NCBI RefSeq assembly: GCF_013388355.1
Contig: NZ_CP058246.1
Location: forward strand, 3,844,001 to 3,908,000
Length of the DNA: 64,000 nucleotides
Direction: 5' to 3'
DNA from: Flavobacterium sp. LPB0248
GTDB taxonomy: Bacteria; Bacteroidota; Bacteroidia; Flavobacteriales; Flavobacteriaceae
The translations under genes were made by a program, and so were the position numbers. The notes beneath the pieces are model-generated. The model was given only the letters and a program-made list of their open reading frames with translations. It searched no databases and was not told the origin of the DNA. Shown here piece by piece: positions 34,810 through 43,333 of the stretch; positions within the stretch are counted from its first letter, which is position 1, and each line of letters begins with the position of its first letter.

Positions 34810-36168
34810 ATGGCAAGATTTGAATTAAAGCTTCCTAAAATGGGAGAAAGTGTCGCTGAAGCAACCATAACAAACTGGTTGAAAGAGGTTGGAGACAAAA
34901 TTGAGGCTGATGAAGCCGTACTCGAAATTGCAACAGATAAAGTTGACAGCGAAGTGCCTAGTGAAGTATCAGGAATTTTAGTTGAGCAATTGTTTGGTAA
35001 AGATGATTTAGTGCAAGTAGGGCAGACTATTGCCATTATTGAAACTGAAGGAGGAGAAACAGTAGCTCCAGAAGCTGTAAATGCTGTTCAAGAAACTGCC
35101 GCTCCTGCAGAAGTCGCTGAGATCGAAAAAACAATCGAATCGGTTAAAGAAACGGTAACTTCTCAAGATTTTTCAGGATCAGATAAATTCTTTTCTCCAT
35201 TAGTAAAAAATATTGCAAAAGAAGAAGGTCTTTCTTTAAACGAACTTGAAAATATTGCAGGTTCTGGAAAAGATGGACGTGTGACTAAAGAAGATATTCT
35301 AAAATATGTAGAAGCTCGTAAATCGGGCGCTGTTCAAGTTCCTCAAGCGGTTGAAACAGCTCCAAAAGTGACTGTTGAAACTCCGAAAGTTGAAGCGCCA
35401 AAAGCTGTTGAGCCAGCTGTTCAAAAAAGCCAGCAAGCGGTTCCAGTTTCTGTAAACGGTGCTGACGAAATCGTAGAAATGGACAGAATGCGTAAACTGA
35501 TTTCTGGTTATATGACCGCTTCGGTTCAAACTTCTGCTCACGTACAATCATTTATTGAGGTTGACGTAACGAACATTGTAAAATGGAGAGATAAAGTAAA
35601 AACAGCTTTCGAAAAAAGAGAAGGCGAGAAATTGACTTTTACTCCAATTATGATGGAGGCAGTTGCAAAAGCTTTAAAAGATTTTCCGGGAATGAATATT
35701 TCTGTTGACGGAGATTATATCATTAAAAAGAAAAATATCAATTTAGGAATGGCGGCAGCATTGCCAAACGGAAATTTAATTGTTCCTGTAATTAAAAATG
35801 CAGATCAGTTGAATTTGGTTGGAATGGCAAAAGCGGTTAACGATTTAGGAAACCGTGCAAAAGCTGGAAAACTAAAACCAGACGATACGCAAGGCGGAAC
35901 TTATACAGTTACAAACGTTGGTACTTTTGGCAGTGTATTCGGAACGCCGATTATCAATCAGCCACAAGTTGGAATTCTAGCTCTTGGAGCAATTCGTAAA
36001 GTGCCTGCAGTTATTGAAACTCCAGAAGGTGACTTTATCGGAATTCGTCAAAAAATGTTCTTATCTCACTCTTACGATCATAGAGTTGTAGATGGTGCTT
36101 TAGGAGGAAGTTTTGTGAAAAGAGTAGCAGAATATTTAGAGGCTTTTGATGTAGATAGAGATTTCTAA
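34810..36168 (+). CDS. 2-oxo acid dehydrogenase E2 (dihydrolipoamide acyltransferase)
   Basis: 452 residues with three domains. The lipoyl domain (3-78) has EIATDKVDSEVPS with the lipoylated lysine. A peripheral subunit-binding domain lies about 118-160 (KNIAKEEGLSLNELENIAGSGKDGRVTKEDILKYV). The catalytic domain runs from about 220, with SYDHRVVDGALGG carrying the HxxxDG active-site histidine. A proline/alanine-rich linker (VPQAVETAPKVTVETPKVEAPKAVEPAVQ) joins domains. It is the core of a branched-chain keto acid or pyruvate-type complex; E1 and E3 are not in the window. Confidence 0.92.
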   Translation: MARFELKLPKMGESVAEATITNWLKEVGDKIEADEAVLEIATDKVDSEVPSEVSGILVEQLFGKDDLVQVGQTIAIIETEGGETVAPEAVNAVQETAAPAEVAEIEKTIESVKETVTSQDFSGSDKFFSPLVKNIAKEEGLSLNELENIAGSGKDGRVTKEDILKYVEARKSGAVQVPQAVETAPKVTVETPKVEAPKAVEPAVQKSQQAVPVSVNGADEIVEMDRMRKLISGYMTASVQTSAHVQSFIEVDVTNIVKWRDKVKTAFEKREGEKLTFTPIMMEAVAKALKDFPGMNISVDGDYIIKKKNINLGMAAALPNGNLIVPVIKNADQLNLVGMAKAVNDLGNRAKAGKLKPDDTQGGTYTVTNVGTFGSVFGTPIINQPQVGILALGAIRKVPAVIETPEGDFIGIRQKMFLSHSYDHRVVDGALGGSFVKRVAEYLEAFDVDRDF

Positions 36169-36190
36169 AATTCATTTTAAAAATAAATTC

Positions 36191-36224
36191 AAATCCGACT
36201 GGTTTTAAACTTGTCGGATTTTTT
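36191..36224 (+). terminator. Terminator after E2 gene
   Basis: AAATCCGAC (36191-36199), 13-base loop, GTCGGATTT (36213-36221), followed by T-run. Nine perfect pairs. Confidence 0.75.
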
Positions 36225-36359
36225 CTTTTGTAAGAAAAGAATTAAGCAGTAATACGCAGACTTATTAAGGGCTTGTTTTTTAAAAGTTAAAATTGCATAA
36301 TTGAAAGCATTTTTCGACAAAAAAAATCAGAATAAGGGAAGATATTCCGCTTTAAAAAT

Positions 36360-36367
36360 TACATTTG
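36360..36367 (+). promoter_or_regulatory. -7 box of the exonuclease gene
   Basis: TACATTTG, a TAnnTTTG match 20 bases before the ATG at 36388. Confidence 0.5.
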
Positions 36368-36387
36368 TAAACTTATAAAAATTAGAA

Positions 36388-37158
36388 ATGGAATTAAAAC
36401 TTAACAAGCCAATTTGCTTTTTTGATCTCGAAACAACGGGAATTGATATTGGTAAAGATAGAATCGTAGAAATTTCAATATTCAAAGTTTTTCCTAACGG
36501 AAACAAAGAAAGTAAAACCTGGCTGGTTAATCCAACAATTCCAATTCCTCCACAAACAACTGCAGTTCATGGCATCACTGATGAAAAAGTTGCTAACGAA
36601 CCTACTTTTGCAGAACTTGCTCTGCATATTCATAATATGATAAAAGACAGTGATCTTGGCGGATTTAATTCAGATCGTTTTGATATTCCTCTTTTAGCAG
36701 AAGAACTGCTTCGTGCAGGAGTTGATTTTGATATGAAAAATAAAGTTTCTGTAGATGTGCAGACTATTTTTCATAAAATGGAAGAGCGTACCTTGAGTGC
36801 TGCTTTGAAATTTTATTGTGGAAAAAATTTGGATAATGCACATTCGGCAGAAGCAGATACAATGGCTACTTACGAAATCTTGAAAGCGCAATTAGATCGT
36901 TATCCAGAATTAGAAAATGACATGAAATCTTTATCTGAATTTACAACACGTAAAAAAATAGCAGATTTTGCCGGAATGATTGCTTTTGATAAAGATGACG
37001 AAGAAATTTTTACTTTTGGAAAACATAAAGGCGCAAAAGTGGAGAAGGTTCTAGAAACAGAGCCAGGATATTTCAGCTGGATACAAAATGCTGATTTTCC
37101 TTTATATACCAAAAAAGTTTTGACAGCAATTAAATTAAGAAAATTAAATACGAAGTAA
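36388..37158 (+). CDS. DnaQ-like 3'-5' exonuclease
   Basis: 256 residues. Exonuclease motif I FFDLETTGIDIGKDRIVEI, motif II FNSDRFDIPLLAEEL, and motif III HSAEADTMATYEIL place it in the DEDDh group, with ATTAVHGITDEKV also conserved. The C-terminal 55 residues (FTFGKHKGAKVEKVLETEPGYFSWIQNADFPLYTK) form the small exodeoxyribonuclease X-like domain. It probably trims DNA in repair; it may not be the replicative proofreader. Confidence 0.9.
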   Translation: MELKLNKPICFFDLETTGIDIGKDRIVEISIFKVFPNGNKESKTWLVNPTIPIPPQTTAVHGITDEKVANEPTFAELALHIHNMIKDSDLGGFNSDRFDIPLLAEELLRAGVDFDMKNKVSVDVQTIFHKMEERTLSAALKFYCGKNLDNAHSAEADTMATYEILKAQLDRYPELENDMKSLSEFTTRKKIADFAGMIAFDKDDEEIFTFGKHKGAKVEKVLETEPGYFSWIQNADFPLYTKKVLTAIKLRKLNTK

Positions 37159-37159
37159 G

Positions 37160-37238
37160 CTTCTAAGGCGCTAAGTTTCTAAGGTTCTGAGTTTTTGCCT
37201 TAGAAACTTAGTGTCTTAGCATCTTAGAAACTTAAAAT
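37160..37238. repeat. CTAAG-type inverted intergenic repeat
   Basis: CTAAGTTTCTAAGGTTCTGAG on the left and the inverted CTTAGAAACTTAGTGTCTTAG on the right form a hairpin in the 83-base gap between the exonuclease and FAH genes. Same family as 21153-21194. Confidence 0.6.
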
Positions 37239-37241
37239 AGA

Positions 37242-37853
37242 ATGAAGATTATCTGTGTCGGCAGGAACTATGCCAATCATATAGAAGAGTTGAAAAACGA
37301 GCGTCCGAGTGAGCCTGTTGTTTTTATGAAGCCTGATTCTGCGGTTTTGCTGAAACAGCATCCGTTTGTAATTCCAGAGTTTTCTGAAGATGTTCATCAT
37401 GAAGTTGAAATAATCGTAAAGATTAATAAAGTTGGGAAATATATTGAGCCAAAATTTGCTCATAAATATTATGATGAAATAAGTGTGGGAATCGATTTTA
37501 CTGCTCGAGACTTGCAAAGTAAATTGAAAGAAAAAGGGCTTCCGTGGGAAAAAGCCAAGGCTTTTGATGGTTCAGCAGTTATTGGTGATTTTTTGCCAAA
37601 AACTGATTTTGTTTCTATGGAAAATCTTAATTTTGAATTAAGAAGCAATTCGGAAACAGTTCAAAAAGGAAACTCGAGTATGATGCTTTGGAAGATTGAT
37701 GAATTAATCTCACATGTGTCTCAGTTTTTTACTTTAAAAATTGGAGATATTATTTTTACAGGAACGCCGGCAGGTGTTGCAGCTGTAAAACCAAATGATG
37801 TTTTAGAAGGCTTTTTAGAAGATAAAAAAATATTCAGAATACAAGTAAAATAA
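37242..37853 (+). CDS. Fumarylacetoacetate hydrolase family protein
   Basis: 203-residue FAH-fold enzyme. MKIICVGRNYANHIEELKNERPSEPVVFMKPDSAVL is the family N-terminus; HHEVEIIVKINKVGK carries the metal-binding glutamates, and FTGTPAGVAAVKPNDVLEGF ends the core. The length matches short FAH-family enzymes such as acylpyruvases and oxaloacetate decarboxylases. Substrate unknown. Its stop and the next start overlap by one base (TAATG). Confidence 0.88.
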   Translation: MKIICVGRNYANHIEELKNERPSEPVVFMKPDSAVLLKQHPFVIPEFSEDVHHEVEIIVKINKVGKYIEPKFAHKYYDEISVGIDFTARDLQSKLKEKGLPWEKAKAFDGSAVIGDFLPKTDFVSMENLNFELRSNSETVQKGNSSMMLWKIDELISHVSQFFTLKIGDIIFTGTPAGVAAVKPNDVLEGFLEDKKIFRIQVK

Positions 37854-38197
37854 TGGCTTTAAAGTACAACCTTTCGAAAGTTTATGCGCTTTCAGATAAC
37901 GATCCTGAATTTGTAAATCAGATTTTAACTTTATTTGTTACAGAAGTACCAGAAGATTTAAAACAAATCAAAGAAGGAATTAAGAAGAAGGATCATAAAT
38001 ACGCCTATTCCTATGCTCATAAAATAAAGCCTACATTGGATTTAATGGGATTAAATGTGGCTTTTGAAGAAATTTTGCAAGTAGAAGCTTGGACAAAAGC
38101 TGAAGGCAAGAAAAAAGATATTATCGAAACTTTTAAAAGTATTAAGGTACAAGTAAAAGAAGCGATTAAAGAAATTAAAAAAGATTTTGATCTTTAA
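37853..38197 (+). CDS. Hpt domain phosphotransfer protein
   Basis: 114 residues, all helical. SYAHKIKPTLDLMGLNVAFEEI carries the phosphorylatable histidine of an Hpt domain (H43-H48 area, in AYAYSYAHKIK). It would pass phosphate between response regulators and a hybrid kinase. It is fused by overlap to the FAH gene rather than to a kinase, so its partner is elsewhere. Confidence 0.82.
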   Translation: MALKYNLSKVYALSDNDPEFVNQILTLFVTEVPEDLKQIKEGIKKKDHKYAYSYAHKIKPTLDLMGLNVAFEEILQVEAWTKAEGKKKDIIETFKSIKVQVKEAIKEIKKDFDL

Positions 38198-38204
38198 TAT
38201 AAAA

Positions 38205-38250
38205 TTTGACTTATTCCTGTTTTAAAGGAATAAGTCAAAACATTTTTTAG
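38205..38250 (+). terminator. Terminator after the Hpt gene
   Basis: TTTGACTTATTCCT (38205-38218), loop GTTTTAA, AGGAATAAGTCAAA (38226-38239): fourteen perfect pairs, followed by TTTTTT at 38244-38249. Confidence 0.8.
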
Positions 38251-38372
38251 ATTTTGTAAGCAGGCTTATAGTTTGTAAAAGCCGTTAATACCTTCCTCCA
38301 AGACAAAATTTAAATTTTCTACTTATAAATTATTGGCTTATTTATTTAAGCAACAAAAATATTTCACTGATT

Positions 38373-39626
38373 ATGAAAGCAGCAATTATTACTATTGGAG
38401 ATGAAATCTTAATTGGCCAAATCGTAGATACAAATTCGGCTTTTATTGCTAAATCACTCGATAGAATTGGAGTTGAGGTGGCAGAAATGCTGTCGATAAG
38501 CGATGACAAAAAACATATTTTAGATACTTTTGCTCAATTGCAAAACAAAGTTGATGTTGTTATTGTGACTGGCGGATTAGGACCGACAAAAGATGATGTT
38601 ACAAAGAAAACATTTTGTGAATACTTTAATGATGAGTTAGTTGTAGATCAAAAAGTTTTAGCGCATGTAACAGAATTGATAGAAGGTTTTTATAAAAGAC
38701 CAATTTCTCAGCTAAACAAAGATCAAGCTTTAGTTCCGTCAACTTGTACTGTTTTGCATAATAAAGTGGGAACAGCGCCGGGTATGTGGATGAAGAAGGA
38801 AAATACTGTTTTTATTTCGCTTCCAGGGGTTCCATATGAAATGAAATATTTGGTAGAGGAAGAAATAATTCCAAAAATTGTTCGCGAATACAAACGTCCG
38901 TACATTATTCATAAAACGATTTTGACTTATGGTCAAGGCGAAAGTTTAGTTGCAGAACGTATTGAGCAATGGGAGAATAATCTTCCAGAATTTATAAAAT
39001 TGGCTTATTTGCCAAATCCGGGACGAGTTCGTTTGCGTTTGACCGCCAGAGGAACTAATAAAGAAGAGTTGGAAGAAGCAATAGAATCTAATGTTCAGTC
39101 TTTAGATGCTATAATCCATGATATAATTGTAGGCTACGAAGAAAACGAGACAATCGAAACAGTAATTGGTAAATTGCTTTCTAAACAAAGCAAAACAATC
39201 TCAACGGCAGAAAGTTGTACAGGAGGAAGAATTGCTTCGCTACTGTCGTCTGTTCCGGGTTCGTCAGGCTATTTTAAAGGAAGTGTTGTTTCTTACGTAA
39301 CAGAAGCAAAAGTGAATGTTTTGGGAATTCCGCAAAATTTAATTGATCAGTTCTCGGTTGTAAGTGCTGAGGTTGCTTCGGCTATGGCGCTGAGTGTGAA
39401 AGATTTGCTGAAAACTGACTATGCTCTAGCAACGACAGGTAATGCGGGACCTTCAAAAGGTGATTCTGATGCCGAAATTGGAGCTGTTTTTATTGCTTTG
39501 GCAACTCCAGAGGGAGTAATTGTGGAGGAATTTAACTTCGGACAACCTCGTGAAAAAGTGATAGATAGGGCATCTATCAAGAGTTTGGAAATTTTACAGA
39601 AAGAAATTTTAAAATTTGTGCAATAA
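38373..39626 (+). CDS. cinA: CinA-family protein (nicotinamide-nucleotide amidase / ADP-ribose pyrophosphatase)
   Basis: 417 residues. The N-terminal MoCF domain ([46 protein letters not shown]) and the C-terminal CinA domain ([42 protein letters not shown], then [26 protein letters not shown]) are both complete. Family proteins recycle damaged nicotinamide nucleotides. Length typical for the two-domain form. Confidence 0.94.
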   Translation: MKAAIITIGDEILIGQIVDTNSAFIAKSLDRIGVEVAEMLSISDDKKHILDTFAQLQNKVDVVIVTGGLGPTKDDVTKKTFCEYFNDELVVDQKVLAHVTELIEGFYKRPISQLNKDQALVPSTCTVLHNKVGTAPGMWMKKENTVFISLPGVPYEMKYLVEEEIIPKIVREYKRPYIIHKTILTYGQGESLVAERIEQWENNLPEFIKLAYLPNPGRVRLRLTARGTNKEELEEAIESNVQSLDAIIHDIIVGYEENETIETVIGKLLSKQSKTISTAESCTGGRIASLLSSVPGSSGYFKGSVVSYVTEAKVNVLGIPQNLIDQFSVVSAEVASAMALSVKDLLKTDYALATTGNAGPSKGDSDAEIGAVFIALATPEGVIVEEFNFGQPREKVIDRASIKSLEILQKEILKFVQ

Positions 39627-39697
39627 TTTTTTGCTACAATGGTTTATTTTTCTTTTCTTTGCACCCTGATTTTGAATAACGATAAAAGATAAGTATA

Positions 39698-39934
39698 ATG
39701 TCAAGAGTTTGTGACCTTACAGGTAAAAGAGCGATGGTAGGAAATAACGTTTCTCACGCTATGAACAAAACTAAGAGAAAGTTTTCTGTAAACTTAGTTA
39801 AAAAGCGTTTTTATCTTCCAGAAGAAGATAGATGGATTACTCTTAGAGTAGCAGCATCTACGATAAAAACAATTAATAAAAATGGAATCACTGCAGTTTT
39901 GAAAAAAGCGCAGTCAGAAGGATTTATCAAATAA
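39698..39934 (+). CDS. rpmB: 50S ribosomal protein L28
   Basis: 78 residues, [71 protein letters not shown]. The single N-terminal CxxTG motif and VSHA.NKT match L28. First of a ribosomal operon continuing with L33, DUF4295 and probably ftsY, in the usual Bacteroidetes order. Confidence 0.97.
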   Translation: MSRVCDLTGKRAMVGNNVSHAMNKTKRKFSVNLVKKRFYLPEEDRWITLRVAASTIKTINKNGITAVLKKAQSEGFIK

Positions 39935-39961
39935 TCTTTTCCTAAATAAATATATAGCAAG

Positions 39962-40144
39962 ATGGCAAAGAAAGGTAATAGAATCCAAGTAATTTTAGAA
40001 TGTACTGAACACAAAGCTTCTGGTGTTGCAGGAACTTCTAGATATATTACAACTAAGAACAAAAAAAATACTCCAGACAGATTAGAGATTAAAAAATTTA
40101 ATCCAGTTTTAAAAAGAGTAACTGTTCACAAAGAAATTAAGTAA
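39962..40144 (+). CDS. rpmG: 50S ribosomal protein L33
   Basis: 60 residues, [60 protein letters not shown]. It has one cysteine only, thus the zinc-independent form. It follows L28 by 27 bases. Confidence 0.97.
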   Translation: MAKKGNRIQVILECTEHKASGVAGTSRYITTKNKKNTPDRLEIKKFNPVLKRVTVHKEIK

Positions 40145-40221
40145 TAATTAGAGATTTTTATAAATCTCAAATGGTTTAGCCATTTCGAGTTTTATGAAAA
40201 ACTTCAAATAACATTTGAATC

Positions 40222-40374
40222 ATGGCAAAGAAAACCGTAGCATCGTTACAAACATCTTCTAAGAGATTATCAAAAGCCATCAAAATGGTAAAATCTCCTA
40301 AAACTGGTGCATATACATTCGTAGAATCTATTATGGCTCCTGAAGAAGTTGATGAATTCTTGAAAAAGAAATAA
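40222..40374 (+). CDS. DUF4295 domain protein, 50 aa
   Basis: MAKKTVASLQTSSKRLSKAIKMVKSPKTGAYTFVESIMAPEEVDEFLKKK, a small basic protein. It matches DUF4295, which sits between rpmG and ftsY throughout Bacteroidetes and is probably ribosome-linked. Short gene; position, composition and order support it fully. Confidence 0.93.
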   Translation: MAKKTVASLQTSSKRLSKAIKMVKSPKTGAYTFVESIMAPEEVDEFLKKK

Positions 40375-40393
40375 TTACAATTACATTATATAG

Positions 40394-40425
40394 AAAAGCT
40401 ACTTTCATTCGGAAGTAGCTTTTTT
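40394..40425 (+). terminator. Terminator between DUF4295 gene and ftsY
   Basis: AAAAGCTACTTTC (40394-40406), 4-base loop, GGAAGTAGCTTTTTT; one wobble pair. T-run follows. Confidence 0.75.
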
Positions 40426-40431
40426 ATTACC

Positions 40432-40439
40432 TATATTTG
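40432..40439 (+). promoter_or_regulatory. -7 box before ftsY
   Basis: TATATTTG fits TAnnTTTG, directly after the terminator and 122 bases before the ftsY ATG. Confidence 0.5.
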
Positions 40440-40561
40440 TCTAAAAATTTAAAGAATCGTAACAATTGGTCGTTTTTTAAAAAACAATTGCACTTTCTTT
40501 AAAGATTTGGATTTCTTGCCTGAAAATCGAGAAATCTAGTAAATCTAATAATCTACAAAAA

Positions 40562-41515
40562 ATGAGTTTTTTTAAAAAATTATTCTCTAGCGAAAAAAAA
40601 GAGACTTTAGACAAAGGTCTTGAAAAAACAAAAACTACTTTTTTCTCGAAGTTAAGCAAAGCCGTTGCAGGAAAATCTAAAGTTGATGATGATGTTTTAG
40701 ATAATCTGGAAGAAGTTCTTGTAGGTTCTGATGTTGGAGTAAATACTACATTAAAAATCATTGAAAGAATTGAAAAACGTGTTGCTGAAGATAAATATTT
40801 AGGAACAGATGAATTAAATCAGATTCTAAGAGATGAAATAGGTGCTTTACTGTCTGAAACAAATACAGGTGAAGCAACAGAATTTGAAGTTCCAAAAGAT
40901 AAAAAGCCTTACGTTTTAATGGTTGTTGGAGTAAATGGTGTTGGAAAAACAACTACTATTGGTAAATTGGCATATCAGTTTAAAAAAGCGGGGCACAAAG
41001 TTGTTTTAGGTGCGGCGGATACTTTCCGTGCAGCGGCGATAGATCAGCTACAAGTTTGGGCTGACCGTGTTGGTGTGTCAATTGTAAGACAAAATATGGG
41101 AAGTGATCCAGCTTCTGTCGCTTTTGATACTTTGCAATCAGCTGTGGCTCAAAATGCAGATGTTGTTATTATTGATACAGCGGGGCGTCTTCACAATAAA
41201 GTGAATTTGATGAACGAACTGTCGAAAGTAAAACGTGTCATGCAGAAAGTGGTTGCTGATGCTCCTCACGACGTACTTTTGGTTTTAGATGGTTCAACAG
41301 GTCAGAATGCTTTTGAACAGGCGAAACAATTTACAGCAGCAACAGAAGTTACTTCATTAGCTGTAACTAAATTGGACGGAACTGCAAAAGGAGGAGTTGT
41401 AATTGGTATTTCAGACCAGTTTCAAATTCCAGTTAAATACATTGGTGTTGGCGAAGGAATTGAAGATTTGCAAGTCTTTAATAAATATGAATTCGTTGAT
41501 AGTTTCTTTAAATAA
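40562..41515 (+). CDS. ftsY: Signal recognition particle receptor FtsY
   Basis: 317 residues. NG domain: GVNGVGKTTTIGKLAYQF P-loop, LGAADTFRAAAIDQLQVWADRVG, DVVIIDTAGRLHNKVNLMNELSKV, and TKLDGTAKGGVVIGISDQF with IGVGEGIEDLQVFNKYEFVDSFF. The acidic A domain is very short, as in many Bacteroidetes. It docks SRP-ribosome complexes at the membrane. Confidence 0.96.
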   Translation: MSFFKKLFSSEKKETLDKGLEKTKTTFFSKLSKAVAGKSKVDDDVLDNLEEVLVGSDVGVNTTLKIIERIEKRVAEDKYLGTDELNQILRDEIGALLSETNTGEATEFEVPKDKKPYVLMVVGVNGVGKTTTIGKLAYQFKKAGHKVVLGAADTFRAAAIDQLQVWADRVGVSIVRQNMGSDPASVAFDTLQSAVAQNADVVIIDTAGRLHNKVNLMNELSKVKRVMQKVVADAPHDVLLVLDGSTGQNAFEQAKQFTAATEVTSLAVTKLDGTAKGGVVIGISDQFQIPVKYIGVGEGIEDLQVFNKYEFVDSFFK

Positions 41516-41521
41516 TTTACA

Positions 41522-41686
41522 ATGAAAAATATATCAGCTTTAACGTTCTATTTTGCTAGTGTACTATCTTTTGTTTTGGCAAATGTTTTAAAGGATAAAA
41601 ATCTTTCGATATACTATATTTTATTGGTTCTGGGAATAGTTTTATTCTTTTTGGGAGTCCTTAAAAGAATACGCTCTAATCGATAA
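41522..41686 (+). CDS. Small membrane protein, 54 aa
   Basis: MKNISALTFYFASVLSFVLANVLKDKNLSIYYILLVLGIVLFFLGVLKRIRSNR. Two hydrophobic segments (about 5-20 and 30-47), a basic tail. It follows ftsY by 6 bases, ends before a strong terminator, and looks co-transcribed. No family known to me. Confidence 0.65.
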   Translation: MKNISALTFYFASVLSFVLANVLKDKNLSIYYILLVLGIVLFFLGVLKRIRSNR

Positions 41687-41705
41687 ATATAATTGAAAAT
41701 TTATT

Positions 41706-41756
41706 GAGCCTTTAAATAGGATTCGTTTAGGCGTTTCTATTTGAAGGCTCTTTTTT
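41706..41756 (+). terminator. Terminator of the ftsY operon
   Basis: GAGCCTTTAAATAG (41706-41719) and CTATTTGAAGGCTC (41737-41750), one mismatch, then TTTTTT. The loop is 17 bases. Confidence 0.8.
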
Positions 41757-41830
41757 ATTAGGTATACCTCGCTTTGAAAAATACTTTATGGTGTTTTTTG
41801 ATTTTTTATTTCTTTTGATGATTATAAGAT

Positions 41831-41838
41831 TATCTTTG
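41831..41838 (+). promoter_or_regulatory. -7 box before the RNA element
   Basis: TATCTTTG matches TAnnTTTG. It predicts a start near 41845, so the hairpin element at 41866-41950 and then the lipoprotein mRNA would be transcribed from here. Confidence 0.5.
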
Positions 41839-41865
41839 TAGTTCGATAAAATTTCTTTTGAAAAC

Positions 41866-41950
41866 AGGAGCCCTAGCCCTGATGGGAGTGGCATCCTTTT
41901 GTGCCGGTGTTCGGCACAAAAGATAGAGCGGACAGCAGGAAATAGCTCCT
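41866..41950 (+). ncRNA. Structured RNA-like element (possibly the Flavo-1 motif)
   Basis: About 85 bases with the layout AGGAGC (41866-41871) closing on GCTCCT (41945-41950) and a central perfect 11-bp hairpin CTTTTGTGCCG / CGGCACAAAAG (41896-41906, 41912-41922). The internal words CCCTAGCCCTGATGGGAG and GAGCGGACAGCAGGAAATAG recur, from memory, in many Flavobacterium genomes with variable central stems, and may be the Flavo-1 or a related Rfam motif; not searched. A promoter lies 28 bases upstream. The 60-residue minus-strand frame over it is a shadow. Confidence 0.6.
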
Positions 41951-42001
41951 AAATCTTCGACTTCATTTAAAGAAAAAGAATAAATTTTAATATTTTTAAG
42001 T

Positions 42002-42442
42002 ATGAAAAACATTTTTGTGATTATGGTTTTTTCACTTTTGTTTGCAAGCTGTAAACAAGAAATAAAACCTGCAGATATTGCTAAACTAAATGGCTATTGG
42101 GAGATTGAAAAAGTGGTTTTTGATAAAGGAGAAGAGAAGGAGTATAAAATGAACGAGACTTTTGATTTTTTTCAAATTAAAAATAATAAAGGAATTCGAA
42201 CGAAAGTGATGCCTCAGTTTGACGGAACGTTTTTGACCACAGACACTTTTGAGAATGTTTCAGTTCGTTTTGCAGGAGAACAAGTTTTTCTAGATTATAA
42301 AACGAAATATGCAAAATGGAGCGAAGAAATTATTTCGCTTTCAGATGACAAATTAGTGGTTAAAAACCCACAAAAAATAGAATATCATTATAAAAAAACT
42401 GGACCTGTAAATCTTCTGAACGATGGCGAAAAGACTAAATAG
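42002..42442 (+). CDS. Lipoprotein of unknown function, 146 aa
   Basis: MKNIFVIMVFSLLFASCKQEIKP is a lipoprotein signal with the cysteine at position 17. The mature protein has lipocalin-like short strands (LNGYWEIEKVVFDKGEEKEYKMNETFDFFQI, VMPQFDGTFLTTDTFENVSVRFAGEQVFLDYKTKYAKWSEEIISLSDDKLVVKN). The pattern resembles small lipocalin-like Bacteroidetes lipoproteins. Its last 20 bases overlap the DUF721 gene start. Confidence 0.82.
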   Translation: MKNIFVIMVFSLLFASCKQEIKPADIAKLNGYWEIEKVVFDKGEEKEYKMNETFDFFQIKNNKGIRTKVMPQFDGTFLTTDTFENVSVRFAGEQVFLDYKTKYAKWSEEIISLSDDKLVVKNPQKIEYHYKKTGPVNLLNDGEKTK

Positions 42443-42719
42443 CGAAACAACAATAGGTGCTGTTTTACAGCAAATTATTCAGGTGAATAAATTGCAGCCT
42501 GGAATGGATGAAATTGATGTTCGTGAGGCTTGGAGGCAGCTTATGGGGAATGGTGTGAACACATATACCCGAAATGTTGTTTTGAAAGGCAGTACGCTTT
42601 ATGTAGAATTAGGTTCTTCTGTTCTACGTGAAGAATTGGCTCACGGAAAATATAAAATCGTAAAAATGATCAATGAGGAATTAGGACGTGAAGTTGTGAA
42701 GGATGTCGTTTTGCGTTAG
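42423..42719 (+). CDS. DUF721 (DciA-like) protein, 98 aa
   Basis: MAKRLNSETTIGAVLQQIIQVNKLQPGMDEIDVREAWRQLMGNGVNTYTRNVVLKGSTLYVELGSSVLREELAHGKYKIVKMINEELGREVVKDVVLR. The WRQLMG..... LYVELGSSVLREEL core is DUF721, whose larger members (DciA) load the replicative helicase. The family is well known in Bacteroidetes in this short form. Starts inside the end of the lipoprotein gene. Confidence 0.88.
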   Translation: MAKRLNSETTIGAVLQQIIQVNKLQPGMDEIDVREAWRQLMGNGVNTYTRNVVLKGSTLYVELGSSVLREELAHGKYKIVKMINEELGREVVKDVVLR

Positions 42720-42734
42720 ACTTCTTAGAATTTC

Positions 42735-42783
42735 AGATTTTAGATTTTAGATTTTAGATTTTAGATTTTAGATTTTAGATTTT
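42735..42783. repeat. Tandem heptamer, seven copies of AGATTTT
   Basis: Seven exact head-to-tail copies of AGATTTT at 42735-42783. The inverted complement (AATCTGAAATCTAAAATCT) is on the far side of the terminator, at 42850-42880, so the pair brackets it. The copy number may vary between strains. Confidence 0.9.
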
Positions 42784-42790
42784 TCGATAT

Positions 42791-42827
42791 AAAAAAAATC
42801 CATTCGCTAAGCGAATGGATTTTTTTT
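42791..42827. terminator. Bidirectional terminator, DUF721 / ndk
   Basis: AAAAAAAATCCATTCGC, TAA loop, GCGAATGGATTTTTTTT: ten core pairs plus A/T tails. Between convergent genes. Confidence 0.92.
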
Positions 42828-42882
42828 ATTAGTGATCGTTAAATTTAGCAATCTGAAATCTAAAATCTACAATCTAAAATTA

Positions 42883-43302
42883 TTAGAATTGCTCTCTTCC
42901 TGCAAAGTGGAATGCACTTTCGATAGCAGCATTTTCATCGCTGTCAGATCCGTGAACTGCATTTTCTCCAATTGAAGTAGCGTATGCTTTACGAATAGTT
43001 CCTTCAGCAGCTTCAGCTGGGTTTGTAGCTCCAATTAAAGTTCTGAAATCTTCTACTGCGTTGTCTTTTTCTAAAATAGCAGCAACAATTGGTCCGCGAG
43101 ACATAAATTCAACTAATTCTCCGTAGAAAGGTCTTTCTGCGTGAACTGCGTAAAATGCTTTAGCATCAGCTACAGTTAATTGAGTTAATTTTAATGAAAC
43201 GATTTTGAAACCACCATTAGTAATCATTGCTAAGATATTCCCGATGTGTCCGTTTGCAACAGCATCTGGTTTAATCATTGTAAAAGTTCTATTTGTTGCC
43301 AT
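42883..43302 (-). CDS. ndk: Nucleoside diphosphate kinase
   Basis: 139 residues. [19 protein letters not shown] at the start, [19 protein letters not shown] in the middle and the active-site histidine in [12 protein letters not shown]. It balances NTP pools by gamma-phosphate transfer. Length typical. A -7 box lies upstream. Confidence 0.97.
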   Translation of the reverse strand: MATNRTFTMIKPDAVANGHIGNILAMITNGGFKIVSLKLTQLTVADAKAFYAVHAERPFYGELVEFMSRGPIVAAILEKDNAVEDFRTLIGATNPAEAAEGTIRKAYATSIGENAVHGSDSDENAAIESAFHFAGREQF

Positions 43303-43325
43303 TTTGTATTTTATTAAATTTTGTG

Positions 43326-43333
43326 CAAAAGTA
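43326..43333 (-). promoter_or_regulatory. -7 box of ndk
   Basis: CAAAAGTA on the plus strand reads TACTTTTG on the minus strand, 24 bases before the ndk start. Confidence 0.55.

Noticed and set aside
35285..35551. Leucine- and glutamine-rich minus-strand frames in the E2 linker
   Set aside because: They mirror the proline/alanine-rich linker codons of the E2 gene on the other strand.
41830..42012. 60-residue minus-strand frame over the hairpin element
   Set aside because: It runs through the palindromic RNA-like element and has no family look; the frame is a by-product of the repeat.
42735..42783. Tandem repeat as a possible CRISPR
   Set aside because: Units are seven bases with no spacers and no cas genes are near.
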